The notes: generated from the letters alone by a model not told the origin. Positions 1-6,456 are shown, numbered from the stretch's first letter. The stretch: 7,804 bases of DNA from CAVPLU01 sp964601325 (GCA_964601325.1 CAZRNA010000076.1:1-7804); one strand, 5' to 3'. Numbers and translations are program-made.

Positions 1-57
1 AGCTTCAGGAGCCTATGGCGTAGGCCTTCGGGGGTTCGAATCCCCCCTCCCGCACCA
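1..57 (+). tRNA. tRNA-Leu (probably CAG anticodon), 3' part only
   Basis: The 5' half lies outside the window. Visible parts are: a probable anticodon loop TTCAGGA (bases 4-10, anticodon CAG at 6-8), the 3' anticodon strand, a short variable arm GGC-GTAG-GCC (bases 18-27), a T arm with a perfect 5-bp stem (30-34 with 42-46) around TTCGAAT, the 3' acceptor strand CTCCCGC (47-53), discriminator A (54) and an encoded CCA (55-57). The long variable arm and discriminator A fit leucine; archaeal tRNA-Ser usually has G there. The visible 5' anticodon strand (AGC) pairs at only two positions before an A-C mismatch, so the anticodon call is tentative and an intron-containing gene cannot be excluded. 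The T arm and acceptor end are unambiguous. Confidence 0.88.
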
Positions 58-87
58 ATTCTGAGATTTGGATCGTGACTGTGATAT

Positions 88-105
88 CCCATAATTATTT
101 CGCAT
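88..105 (+). repeat. Left terminal inverted repeat of the IS
   Basis: CCCATAATTATTTCGCAT matches the reverse complement of 1030-1047 at 14 of 18 positions, with the shared block ATTTCGYAT nearly intact. The transposase stop codon (complement of 95-97) lies inside this repeat, which is typical of a compact insertion sequence. Confidence 0.6.
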
Positions 106-1009
106 CCTGGATAATTTGAGGAACATTCTTTCTGTCTTCGGGTAGTTTCCTCTGGAAAGCTTGAATTGGCGTTTCCAGGTTCTCCCAGTCCAAGCTCATG
201 TGTGGTTTGATTTCGTTGTGCCAGTGGACGTATTCGGGGATGGTGGCGATTTGGGCGCGGTGGATCATCTTGTCTTCGAGGACGCCGTAGAACCGTTCCA
301 GTTTCCCGTTGGTCTGCGGATGGTTGACTCGGCAGAGGATATGTTTGATTCCCCGGTCGGCTAGGTATTGTTCGAATTGGCTTACGCCCTTCTCCTTCCT
401 TTCGCCTTCGCTGGCGTAGAATTGTGTGCCTCGGTCGGTTAGGATCTCGTCTGGGCATCCGTACTGGGCTATGGCTTGTTTGAGTACGGTTAGAGTGTTC
501 TCGGTTGTGGCTTCCGTGAAGACTCCGTAGGCTACGATGAATCGTGATGCATCGTCCATTATGGCTAGGAACCATTCCCCTGTGCTGAGCTGTTTCCAAT
601 CCATGTGCCACAAGCTCATGCTATGCGTCCGCTCGTATCGGACCCAGCTGCGCCGTCGCTGCTTGCTGGGTTGCGGTACGGCTTTCTGGTTCATGCGGAG
701 GACCTCGTGGATGCGGTTGTGGGGTACATGTACGCCTAGTTTGATTTTGATTATGTTTTCGAGGTTGACGGCTCCGAGTTGGTGTTGGTTGTAGGTTTCG
801 AGGATCACGGTGGCCTCATGGAGGTTTCTGCTTCTTCTTGGGCGGCCGGGTTTCTTGAGGGTGGGCATGGTGCCTGTTAGTCTGTATGCTTGCCAGAGTT
901 GTTCCACGCGTCTGCGGGTGACCTTCTGTATGAGGGCTAGCTCGCCGCTACCCCTCCCCTTCAGTTTCTCCTGGATGAGCCATCGGACCTTACGGTCGTT
1001 GGGTTTCAC
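95..1009 (-). CDS. IS481-like DDE transposase
   Basis: This 304-residue protein would cut and rejoin the ends of the surrounding insertion sequence. Residues about 5-60 form a helix-turn-helix DNA-binding region (VRWLIQEK... RRVEQLWQAYR), followed by the basic KKPGRPRR stretch usual in this family. Residues about 130-280 are an RNase-H-like integrase core with the expected acidic triad: D137 in HMDWKQL, D192 in TDRGTQF and E238 in HPQTNGKLERFYG. The last block is characteristic of IS481/IS3-type transposases. A charged insert of about ten residues (ASEGERKEKG) lies between the second D and the E, so that spacing is longer than the usual 35 or so. The start is GTG at 1009, with no clear Shine-Dalgarno; no in-frame ATG lies nearby. 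The frame is uninterrupted and full length for the family. Family assignment is confident; whether it still transposes is unknown. Confidence 0.93.
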   Translation of the reverse strand: MKPNDRKVRWLIQEKLKGRGSGELALIQKVTRRRVEQLWQAYRLTGTMPTLKKPGRPRRSRNLHEATVILETYNQHQLGAVNLENIIKIKLGVHVPHNRIHEVLRMNQKAVPQPSKQRRRSWVRYERTHSMSLWHMDWKQLSTGEWFLAIMDDASRFIVAYGVFTEATTENTLTVLKQAIAQYGCPDEILTDRGTQFYASEGERKEKGVSQFEQYLADRGIKHILCRVNHPQTNGKLERFYGVLEDKMIHRAQIATIPEYVHWHNEIKPHMSLDWENLETPIQAFQRKLPEDRKNVPQIIQDAK

Positions 1010-1029
1010 CCGTAGTTGCCTACCTTCAT

Positions 1030-1047
1030 ATACGAAATTATTTCGGG
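1030..1047 (-). repeat. Right terminal inverted repeat of the IS
   Basis: Read on the minus strand this is CCCGAAATAATTTCGTAT, pairing with the left repeat at 14 of 18 positions. It lies 20-40 bases upstream of the transposase start and about 30 bases beyond the stop codon of the DUF438 gene. Confidence 0.6.
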
Positions 1048-1076
1048 ACAGGAGACAGGCATGCTAACGATGTGTC

Positions 1077-2222
1077 TCAATGCCAATCTAGGAGCCGACG
1101 TTCACCCTCAAGCGTCTTGATCGACGTGATATCCTGCGTTACCTCGAGGGTTCCAGCATATCGTCGTTGCCTGTCACGAACTGCGAAGTAACGTATGTAC
1201 ACAGACTTGTCCTTCAGGTTAATCCAGAACTCGGCGACATCTCGCTTCCCAGCCTTGAACTCCTCCAAGATTCGATTGACGATGTGCACGCTCTTCGGTG
1301 GATGACAGTTCTGCACCTTGCGGCCGATGACTTCTCGTGACCGTGGAAAGATACGCTCCTTCCCTTCCGAGTAGTAGCGCACAACATCGTTCTCATCTAT
1401 GAACGTAATATCAACAGGAAGATGCGTGAGGATGAGGTTCAGTTGCTCGGCGTTCAATAAGCCTGTGTCAAGTGACAGAAGCCCTTCGACGCCTACCGCT
1501 TTCGGCATTCCTTTCTGGGCATTTGCGTGCAATATCTCGTCCCAGTCCTCTCTTGTGAGCACCTCCATGGCCATGGGAAACAGAACCTTCGTCTCCTTGT
1601 AGGTCATATCCTCGACCTTCTGCGCGAGCTTCTCTCCACAGTCGACAAGACCAGCACTGTCTTCAGAAGACAAAGCGGCTCTCGTGTTCTTGATCAGCTT
1701 CCTTATCTCGTCATGCGTTGACCACATAACCTGAGGAGGGGCGGTTATTCCATGCTTCTCAAGGAGAGGAAAGAGTTGGTTCTCCTTGCGCTGGTAGTGC
1801 ACTTCAACTTTGGCCAACGCTTCTAGTCTGTTGCTGATCTCGGCTTTCTTTGACTTCAAGCTCGCTGGAGGTTGCGTTTGTAGCAGGTTTATTGCTTCGT
1901 GGAACTCCGTCGCTGCCTTGGCTATCTGCTCATTCTCGACCCTAAGCGCAGTCAGCGGGTGTTTAGTCCCAGTTTCGAGTCTTGCTTGTTTTTCCAGCCC
2001 CTCTTGGAACAACTGGACGTGAAGATCACAGAGCCTCGTGATTTCCTGCGGATCCAATCCCTCGCGAACCAGTTCCTGCTCAAGCTTGCCTATGTCTCCA
2101 GGAGTAACATCAGTCAGAAGCTCTGCGAATTTTGCCTTCAGGGCCTCCGGGGACTTGCCTTGGTGGAGCTCCCTGACTATTGACTTGAGCGCATCCTTTC
2201 GTGATTGTCCTCTAGAGTCCAA
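1077..2222 (-). CDS. DUF438 / hemerythrin-like / PAS protein
   Basis: A soluble 381-residue protein with three parts. Residues about 8-80 match the helical DUF438 domain. Residues about 88-232 form a hemerythrin-type HHE domain expected to hold a di-iron centre; candidate ligands are H88 (HPL), H142 and E146 (VHYQRKENQLFP), H170 (STHDEIR) and E210 (KETKVLFPM). Residues about 255-372 form a PAS domain (DITFIDENDVVRYYSEG...) with a CHPP motif (C306-P309) typical of the PAS domain in this family. There is no output kinase or DNA-binding domain, so it may be an O2/NO-binding sensor or iron-centre handling protein; the true role is not established. The predicted start is TTG at 2222. There is no in-frame ATG between it and the upstream stop at 2256-2258, and no strong Shine-Dalgarno. 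The C-terminus looks complete despite the IS about 30 bases downstream. It is divergent from the YHS/flavodiiron cluster, which supports an O2/NO-related role by context. Confidence 0.88.
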   Translation of the reverse strand: MDSRGQSRKDALKSIVRELHQGKSPEALKAKFAELLTDVTPGDIGKLEQELVREGLDPQEITRLCDLHVQLFQEGLEKQARLETGTKHPLTALRVENEQIAKAATEFHEAINLLQTQPPASLKSKKAEISNRLEALAKVEVHYQRKENQLFPLLEKHGITAPPQVMWSTHDEIRKLIKNTRAALSSEDSAGLVDCGEKLAQKVEDMTYKETKVLFPMAMEVLTREDWDEILHANAQKGMPKAVGVEGLLSLDTGLLNAEQLNLILTHLPVDITFIDENDVVRYYSEGKERIFPRSREVIGRKVQNCHPPKSVHIVNRILEEFKAGKRDVAEFWINLKDKSVYIRYFAVRDRQRRYAGTLEVTQDITSIKTLEGERRLLDWH

Positions 2223-2351
2223 AGGAATACGTCTCTGAGGGGCGAGAGGCTTCGCTCACATTTAGATCTGCTCTCGGTTCTTGTGAATATCGAGTTGAAG
2301 GCCACTTTGAGGTCAACGGTTCGTCCGAGGCTCTAGGGCAGAGCTTGCATA

Positions 2352-2367
2352 TGAGACGACCGTCTCA
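2352..2367. promoter_or_regulatory. Perfect inverted repeat in divergent intergenic region
   Basis: TGAGAC-GACC-GTCTCA is a 6-bp perfect inverted repeat with a 4-base spacer. It lies 130 bases from the DUF438 start and 106 bases from the YHS start, between divergently transcribed genes. It could be an operator for a dimeric regulator or an RNA hairpin. No TATA box could be placed convincingly near it. Function is inferred only from position and symmetry. Confidence 0.35.
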
Positions 2368-2396
2368 CGCTGCTGTCTCGAGTCGGCAGCAGTGAG
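2364..2396. promoter_or_regulatory. Second hairpin overlapping the inverted repeat
   Basis: CTCA (2364-2367) and CTGCTG (2370-2375) pair with CAGCAG (2387-2392) and TGAG (2393-2396), giving ten base pairs with a two-base bulge (CG) and an 11-base loop. CTCA is also the 3' part of the preceding repeat, so in RNA the two hairpins could not form together. This resembles an attenuator-like switch, but it may be coincidental. Confidence 0.3.
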
Positions 2397-2472
2397 GTGA
2401 TAGTCTTGGCTCATTTGGTCATGGGGAAAGCTTGATTATTGTTCTACTCGCAGGTTTACGCGGGGTTTGGGT

Positions 2473-2622
2473 ATGGTTCTCGATTTGGTATGTCAGATGG
2501 AAGTAGATGAGAAGACCGCAAAATGGAAGTCTGATCACCGGGGGAAGACCTACTACTTCTGCGCACCAATGTGTAAGCAGAAGTTTGACAGAAACCCGGA
2601 GAAATACGTCAAACAAGCGTAG
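2473..2622 (+). CDS. Small YHS-domain protein (49 residues)
   Basis: The whole protein is one YHS domain: DLVCQMEVDEKTAKWKSDH, then GKTYYFCAPMCKQKF, then NPEKYV. It has the usual metal-binding cysteines: C7 in VCQM, and C30 and C34 in YFCAPMC. The domain occurs alone or fused to copper/heavy-metal ATPases and oxygenases, where it is thought to bind a transition metal. ATG at 2473 is the only ATG before the domain in this frame (open back to 2404) and puts the start three residues before the DLVC block, as in stand-alone YHS proteins. No strong Shine-Dalgarno precedes it. The M24 gene begins only 23 bases downstream with its own good Shine-Dalgarno, so the two are probably co-transcribed. Domain identity is very clear; the metal and partner are unknown. 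Confidence 0.9.
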   Translation: MVLDLVCQMEVDEKTAKWKSDHRGKTYYFCAPMCKQKFDRNPEKYVKQA

Positions 2623-2630
2623 GCTGCATC

Positions 2631-2636
2631 GGAGGT
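2631..2636 (+). promoter_or_regulatory. Shine-Dalgarno of the M24 gene
   Basis: GGAGGT lies 9 bases before the ATG at 2646. It is the strongest ribosome binding site in the window and fixes that start. It lies just after the YHS stop codon, which supports translation from a shared mRNA. Confidence 0.75.
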
Positions 2637-2645
2637 TGCGCGGAC

Positions 2646-3794
2646 ATGGAGAATGTGGTGTATCACCGTGGCGACCTTGTCGAGAACGCGACGTTCAGAG
2701 AGAGGATTCGGCGTGCGGGGGAATTGATGGAGAAAGTCAGTCTCGACGCGATCCTCCTGACGAAACCTTCGAACATGAGCTACATAGTAGGAGACGGTAG
2801 GCTATGCGCGTTCGCAATCGTGTCCAGGACCGGAGCGACCTACGTGGGAGTCCCCAAGACTGATGTTGAAGACACGAAGAGGTACTGTGCTTCTGACCAC
2901 ATCCTCGGATTTGAGGATGAGGTCGGCATGCTTCACTCTCTAATGCACATCTGGAAAGAGCTTGGGTTGGAGAAGGGCAAGGTCGGAGCTGAGAACACTT
3001 GGTTGAAAGTCTCGATGCTTGAGATGTTCAAGCATCCGCACGCCAAGCCGCCGGCGCTAGAGTTCGCAGACGCCACCGAGATCATGACCGACCTTAGGAT
3101 CATCAAATCACCTGAAGAGATCGCCAAGATCAGACGAACCGCTCGAGTGGCTGACAAAGCAATAGCTGCGGCCGTCAAAGCAACAAAACCAGGCGTTACC
3201 GAAACGGCCATCGCTGGAGAGGCGGAGTACGTGATGAGACAGAACGGGGCAGAGGAGTTCTTTAGAACATACGTCGCGTCAGGCGGAAGATCCTCGATCG
3301 CTCATGGTTTAGTAGCCAGAAGAAAAGTGCGAAGAGGCGATGTAGTCATGATTGATCTCCATCCAACTCTTGACGGTTATCATGCGGATATCTGCCGAAC
3401 CATATGCGCTGGAAAACCCTCCGAGAAACAGAAGAAAGCCTATGAGGTGTATCTAAGAGCCCAAAGAGCAGCGGTCCAGACAGCGGGTCCGAATGCCACG
3501 ATGACGCAACTGGAGAACAAGATGCATGAGATCTTTCAGAAGGAAGGATACGAGGAGTACTTCGTAGGCCCGCCCATACACGGCGTAGGCTTGGAGTTCG
3601 AGGAACCACCACTCCCCGCTGGACATGCATTCTTCCACGGCGAAGAGCCAAAAGACGAACTGAAGCCCGGCATGGTCATAGCGATCGGAAACTGCGGCCT
3701 CTACCTTGGCGGGTTTGGCGTACGAATAGAGGATACAATCGCTATCACCGAAAAGGGCCACCAGGAGCTTACAAACTATCGTAGAGCGCTATGA
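2646..3794 (+). CDS. M24-family (Xaa-Pro peptidase-like) metallohydrolase, altered metal site
   Basis: A cytoplasmic 382-residue protein with the two-domain layout of prolidase/Xaa-Pro dipeptidase. Residues about 17-155 form a creatinase-type N domain (RIRRAGELMEKVSLDAILLT...). Residues about 157-375 form the pita-bread catalytic domain. Conserved features are the probable shuttle histidine H220 (SSIAHG), the metal ligands D237 (MIDLHP) and D248 (YHADICRT), H312 (IHGVGLE) and E362 (VRIEDT). The remaining ligand, the glutamate of the usual T-I-E-P-G-I-Y motif, is missing: here the segment reads AIGNCGLY (346-353), with G348/N349 in place of E-P. The H of the usual V-H-E-P block is also F318. 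The enzyme may therefore bind one metal or act on a non-peptide substrate, as creatinase and other M24 relatives do. The start is secure because of the preceding Shine-Dalgarno. Family is certain; substrate is not. Confidence 0.9.
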   Translation: MENVVYHRGDLVENATFRERIRRAGELMEKVSLDAILLTKPSNMSYIVGDGRLCAFAIVSRTGATYVGVPKTDVEDTKRYCASDHILGFEDEVGMLHSLMHIWKELGLEKGKVGAENTWLKVSMLEMFKHPHAKPPALEFADATEIMTDLRIIKSPEEIAKIRRTARVADKAIAAAVKATKPGVTETAIAGEAEYVMRQNGAEEFFRTYVASGGRSSIAHGLVARRKVRRGDVVMIDLHPTLDGYHADICRTICAGKPSEKQKKAYEVYLRAQRAAVQTAGPNATMTQLENKMHEIFQKEGYEEYFVGPPIHGVGLEFEEPPLPAGHAFFHGEEPKDELKPGMVIAIGNCGLYLGGFGVRIEDTIAITEKGHQELTNYRRAL

Positions 3795-3839
3795 GACGAT
3801 CGGCCAAGAATCGGCATCCCTTTCTCCCACACGCCTGCT

Positions 3840-5060
3840 ATGCGTTCAATCAAGAATGGTCGAATGACAGAATTGGGTTTAGGCAGTATTGTAGAAATCT
3901 CTCGAAATGTTTACTCGGTGGGTACCGTTGACAAGGATCGCAGATTATTCGATTCCCTGGTTCCATTGCCTGAGGGAACCACATACAATGCGTACCTAGT
4001 GATGGGCAAGCAGAAGACTGCGCTGATCGATACTACAAATCCCGGCTTCGAGAAGAGCCTGGAAGACATAATCAGAGAGGTCACAAACCCCGCTGACCTA
4101 GACTATGTGATAATGAATCATGCGGAACCGGACCACGCTGGCGCGATTCCACACATGATGACGCTAGCCAAGAATGCGACACTTGTCACAACGAAGATCG
4201 GCGCAAAAATGGCGGACACATACTACAAGATCCCAGCGGATAGAACGAGAACGGTTGCCGACGGAGACACACTCGACCTCGGCGGAAAGGCATTGCGGTT
4301 CATCGAGGCGCCCATGCTCCACTGGCCGGAGACTATGTTCACGTACCTTCCAGAGGATAGGATCCTGTTCCCATGCGATTTCTTCGGCTCGCATGTCACC
4401 AACGGATTCTACGACGATGAGGTGAAGGACTTGATCGTTCACGCCCAGGAATACTTCGGCGAGATCCTCATGCCCTTCAGGAGTATGGCTCAGAAAGCAC
4501 TTGAGAAAATCAAGGACCTGCAGATGGAGAAGATAGCGCCAAGCCACGGGCCGATATACAGAAACCCTGAACGCATCCTCGAACCCTACAGTAGGTGGGC
4601 GAACGGGGAAACCAAGCAGAAAGCCACGATAGTTTACGTAAGCATGTGGAAGAGCACAGAGAAGATGGTACACGCGATCGCGGAGACATTAACGTCAGAC
4701 GGGATCGAGATCACCGAATACAACATGGCTTCCGCTAGCTTGGGCGACGTGGCAAGGGACCTAGTTGACTCTAGGGCAATCGTCCTGGGAGCACCCACCG
4801 TGTTAGGGGGAGCGCATCCTCTAGGCTTACAGGCGACTAACCTGGTCAAGGTCCTCCGCCCACCCGCAAGATTCGCGGTCATCCTAAGCTCCTATGGATG
4901 GGGCGGAGGTGCCGTAAGACAAATCCAGGAGACTCTGGGACCGTCGAAGATTGAAATTGTCGGAGCCATCCAGGTCAACGGTCCCCCGTCAGACAACGAT
5001 ATCGAGGGAATCAAGCAATTGGGCAAGACCCTCGCCAAGAGGATCAAAGAGGAAAAGTAG
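3840..5060 (+). CDS. Flavodiiron protein (O2/NO reductase, FprA-like)
   Basis: A cytoplasmic 406-residue enzyme that reduces O2 to water and/or NO to N2O. Residues about 15-255 form a metallo-beta-lactamase-like domain with all expected di-iron ligands: H94, E96, D98 and H99 (NHAEPDHAG), H161 (PMLHWPET), D180 (PCDFFGSH) and H236 (PSHGPIY). Residues about 262-402 form a flavodoxin-like domain with an FMN phosphate-loop candidate at 267-277 (VSMWKSTEKM) and the SYGWGGGA loop at 351-358. There is no rubredoxin or flavin-reductase fusion, so a separate electron donor is needed: rubredoxin or F420H2 in known systems, or possibly a ferredoxin. Start is uncertain; ATG at 3864 (residue 9) would fit family N-termini as well as ATG at 3840, and neither has a Shine-Dalgarno. 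It begins 45 bases after the M24 stop and probably shares an mRNA with it. Confidence 0.95.
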   Translation: MRSIKNGRMTELGLGSIVEISRNVYSVGTVDKDRRLFDSLVPLPEGTTYNAYLVMGKQKTALIDTTNPGFEKSLEDIIREVTNPADLDYVIMNHAEPDHAGAIPHMMTLAKNATLVTTKIGAKMADTYYKIPADRTRTVADGDTLDLGGKALRFIEAPMLHWPETMFTYLPEDRILFPCDFFGSHVTNGFYDDEVKDLIVHAQEYFGEILMPFRSMAQKALEKIKDLQMEKIAPSHGPIYRNPERILEPYSRWANGETKQKATIVYVSMWKSTEKMVHAIAETLTSDGIEITEYNMASASLGDVARDLVDSRAIVLGAPTVLGGAHPLGLQATNLVKVLRPPARFAVILSSYGWGGGAVRQIQETLGPSKIEIVGAIQVNGPPSDNDIEGIKQLGKTLAKRIKEEK

Positions 5061-5091
5061 GACGGTAAGCAGCTTTCTGCTGGATGTGTGA

Positions 5092-5445
5092 ATGATGAGC
5101 GAGAAAGGCAGAGCGGTGGAATTGAGTGCCGAGGAGTTGAGGCTAGCCAAGGCGAACCTGATCTTTTCCATCGAGAATTGCCCAGTCGAAGGCGGCATCA
5201 CGACCGATGACGGCAGCGTCTCCTCTCGTGACTCTTTCGAGGCATTGCTGAAGAAGCTGGAGGCGGTGCAGGTAGAGCCGGTGAATAGACTCGACCTGAG
5301 CAATGAGGATCTCGGTTACCTCATAGCAACCGCCGACTACACTCTCACCTACTGTCCCGTCGAGGGCATTATGATCGAAGATGGACAAATGGCTTCGAGG
5401 GAAGCCTTCACCGCGTTACGTGAAAGATTGAAGAGCCTTCGGTGA
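5092..5445 (+). CDS. Unrecognised protein with two CPVEG repeat units
   Basis: I do not recognise this 117-residue family. It is made of two divergent copies of one unit, residues 11-56 and 69-113. Aligned landmarks are L-S-x-E-(E/D)-L, C30/C88 in CPVEG, D40-G41/D97-G98, S45-R46/S102-R103, F49/F106, A51-L52/A108-L109 and L56/L113. Each half would be an alpha helix, a short CPVEG-containing turn with beta character, then a second helix. The cytoplasmic protein has exactly two cysteines, one per unit, which could form a disulfide or a two-Cys metal site across the pseudo-twofold. There is no signal peptide or membrane segment. Two ATGs lie at 5092 and 5095; a partial Shine-Dalgarno, GGATGTG (5082-5088), favours the second. 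It follows the flavodiiron gene by 31 bases, suggesting co-transcription and a role near O2/NO or redox metabolism; that role is inference. Regular codon use and the preserved repeat argue that it is a real gene. Confidence 0.8.
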   Translation: MMSEKGRAVELSAEELRLAKANLIFSIENCPVEGGITTDDGSVSSRDSFEALLKKLEAVQVEPVNRLDLSNEDLGYLIATADYTLTYCPVEGIMIEDGQMASREAFTALRERLKSLR

Positions 5446-5472
5446 CTGCGCTTATCTCCCTCTAAGTCAAGC

Positions 5473-6360
5473 TTAAGCTAGTGTGCTACTTTCGGCTGGG
5501 TCTACGTGGATGACGCAGTATCTACCCTCTATGATCTGATGGACTCGGACGCGTACTTCCTCTGCGATGCGATCTGCTTCTTCAATCGGGAGGCCTCGTG
5601 GCACCTCTATATGCATTCCAACATGAACGGCTTCCGGCCCAATGTATTCCGCCCGAAGATCGTGAATACCTAACACTCCTTCAACTGAGCGGGCTGCGCC
5701 CTCGATCTTGGCTACCAATTCAGGGCCTGGAGAGCGTCCCAGCAAGAACGACAGGTTCTCTCGGAAAAGGCCTAGCGCATTGAAAGCTATGATTGTCGCC
5801 ACAATGATGGCGGCTATGGGATCCGCGATTGGAGCCCCGTTAGAGACGAGTATGGTTGCGACGAAAGCAGCTGCCAAGCCAAGCTCATCGTTTATCAGCT
5901 CCATGTATTGGGCCTTGGCTGCGGCACTACGCTCTTTCTGCGCGAGGATGCTCACCAGCGGCGCAGCTGCAATGAGCATAGAGACAGCGAGCACTCCAAG
6001 AGCGACCGGTAGGTTCTGGTAGGCTATGCCGTTTTGTTGGAAGAGCCGAGGGATTGCCTCCTCGTACAGTCTGAGGCTTGTGAAGGAGATGAATAGGGTT
6101 GCAGCTACGAGCGCTGCAACATTCTGCGCTCGGCCATATCCGAACATGTGAACCTCATCTGCTTCTCTGCTAGACCAGGTCGCAGCCACCAGCAGAAACG
6201 TGGAGACGAATATGTCGCTTAGAGTGTGCAGCGCTTCGGCCAGAACAGCCATGATTCCTGTCATGAAGTAAGCGGCCAGTTTCAGAGCAAAAATGAGAAC
6301 ATAGACTCCCACTGCAAGTTTCAGGCTTCGTAGCTCTTTGGACTGCTTGGAGGCCTTCAT
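5473..6360 (-). CDS. Cation diffusion facilitator (CDF) metal transporter
   Basis: An integral membrane protein of 295 residues, expected to export a divalent metal (Zn, Mn, Fe, Co or similar) in exchange for protons. About six membrane helices span residues 15-205, followed by a cytoplasmic ferredoxin-fold domain (about 210-290). Helix 2 has the metal motif H45-x3-D49 (EALHTLSDIF), and the loop HMFGYGRAQN (71-80) is a family hallmark. The C-terminal domain has the family pattern HDLRAEYIGPEAVHVGMHIEV with H250 and the IHVDP end (H285, D287). Helix 5 reads E154-x3-D158 (MELINDELG), where most zinc CDFs have H-x3-D. Selectivity therefore cannot be assumed to be zinc. It lies 96 bases downstream of the zinc ferredoxin on the same strand and may be co-transcribed. 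It converges with the CPVEG gene, with only 27 bases between stop codons and no obvious terminator. Confidence 0.93.
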   Translation of the reverse strand: MKASKQSKELRSLKLAVGVYVLIFALKLAAYFMTGIMAVLAEALHTLSDIFVSTFLLVAATWSSREADEVHMFGYGRAQNVAALVAATLFISFTSLRLYEEAIPRLFQQNGIAYQNLPVALGVLAVSMLIAAAPLVSILAQKERSAAAKAQYMELINDELGLAAAFVATILVSNGAPIADPIAAIIVATIIAFNALGLFRENLSFLLGRSPGPELVAKIEGAARSVEGVLGIHDLRAEYIGPEAVHVGMHIEVPRGLPIEEADRIAEEVRVRVHQIIEGRYCVIHVDPAESSTLA

Positions 6361-6456
6361 TTTGCCCGTACCAGCAACTCCAAGAATCCGGCGCCGCTAA
6401 TGAAGTTCGTTGGGTGTCTTGAGGGCAAATTCGACCGCATATGCTGCGCGTTCTCT

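Larger units (their letters stand above)
88..1047 (-). mobile_element. IS481-like insertion sequence
   Basis: A single transposase gene is bracketed by imperfect inverted repeats (88-105 and 1030-1047, 14 of 18 positions identical). The element fills the space between the tRNA-Leu gene and the stop codon of the DUF438 gene, and appears not to interrupt either. The listed limits are those of the aligned repeat core. The true ends may lie slightly further out: IS481 elements typically end in TGT...ACA, and there is a TGT at 80-82 on the left and an ACA at 1048-1050 on the right. I could not find a convincing target-site duplication, so the insertion may be old or the exact ends misplaced. The transposase frame is intact, so mobility is possible. 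Confidence 0.7.

Noticed and set aside
1..57. tRNA 3' end as an integrase attachment site for a genomic island
   Set aside because: No second copy of the tRNA 3' end and no tyrosine integrase lies in the window; the adjacent element is a DDE transposon, which does not use tRNA att sites.
58..1076. Target-site duplication flanking the IS
   Set aside because: I compared short words around 70-90 and 1045-1075 and found no convincing matched direct repeat.
2419..2616. Minus-strand 65-residue open frame
   Set aside because: It is antisense to the clear YHS gene, has no recognisable domain and no ribosome binding site.
4164..4673. 169-residue minus-strand open frame
   Set aside because: It is entirely antisense to the flavodiiron gene, whose ligands and domains are unambiguous.
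5068..5081. Small hairpin AGCAG-CTTT-CTGCT between the flavodiiron and CPVEG genes
   Set aside because: Only five base pairs, without a following T-run; too weak to call a terminator or regulatory element.
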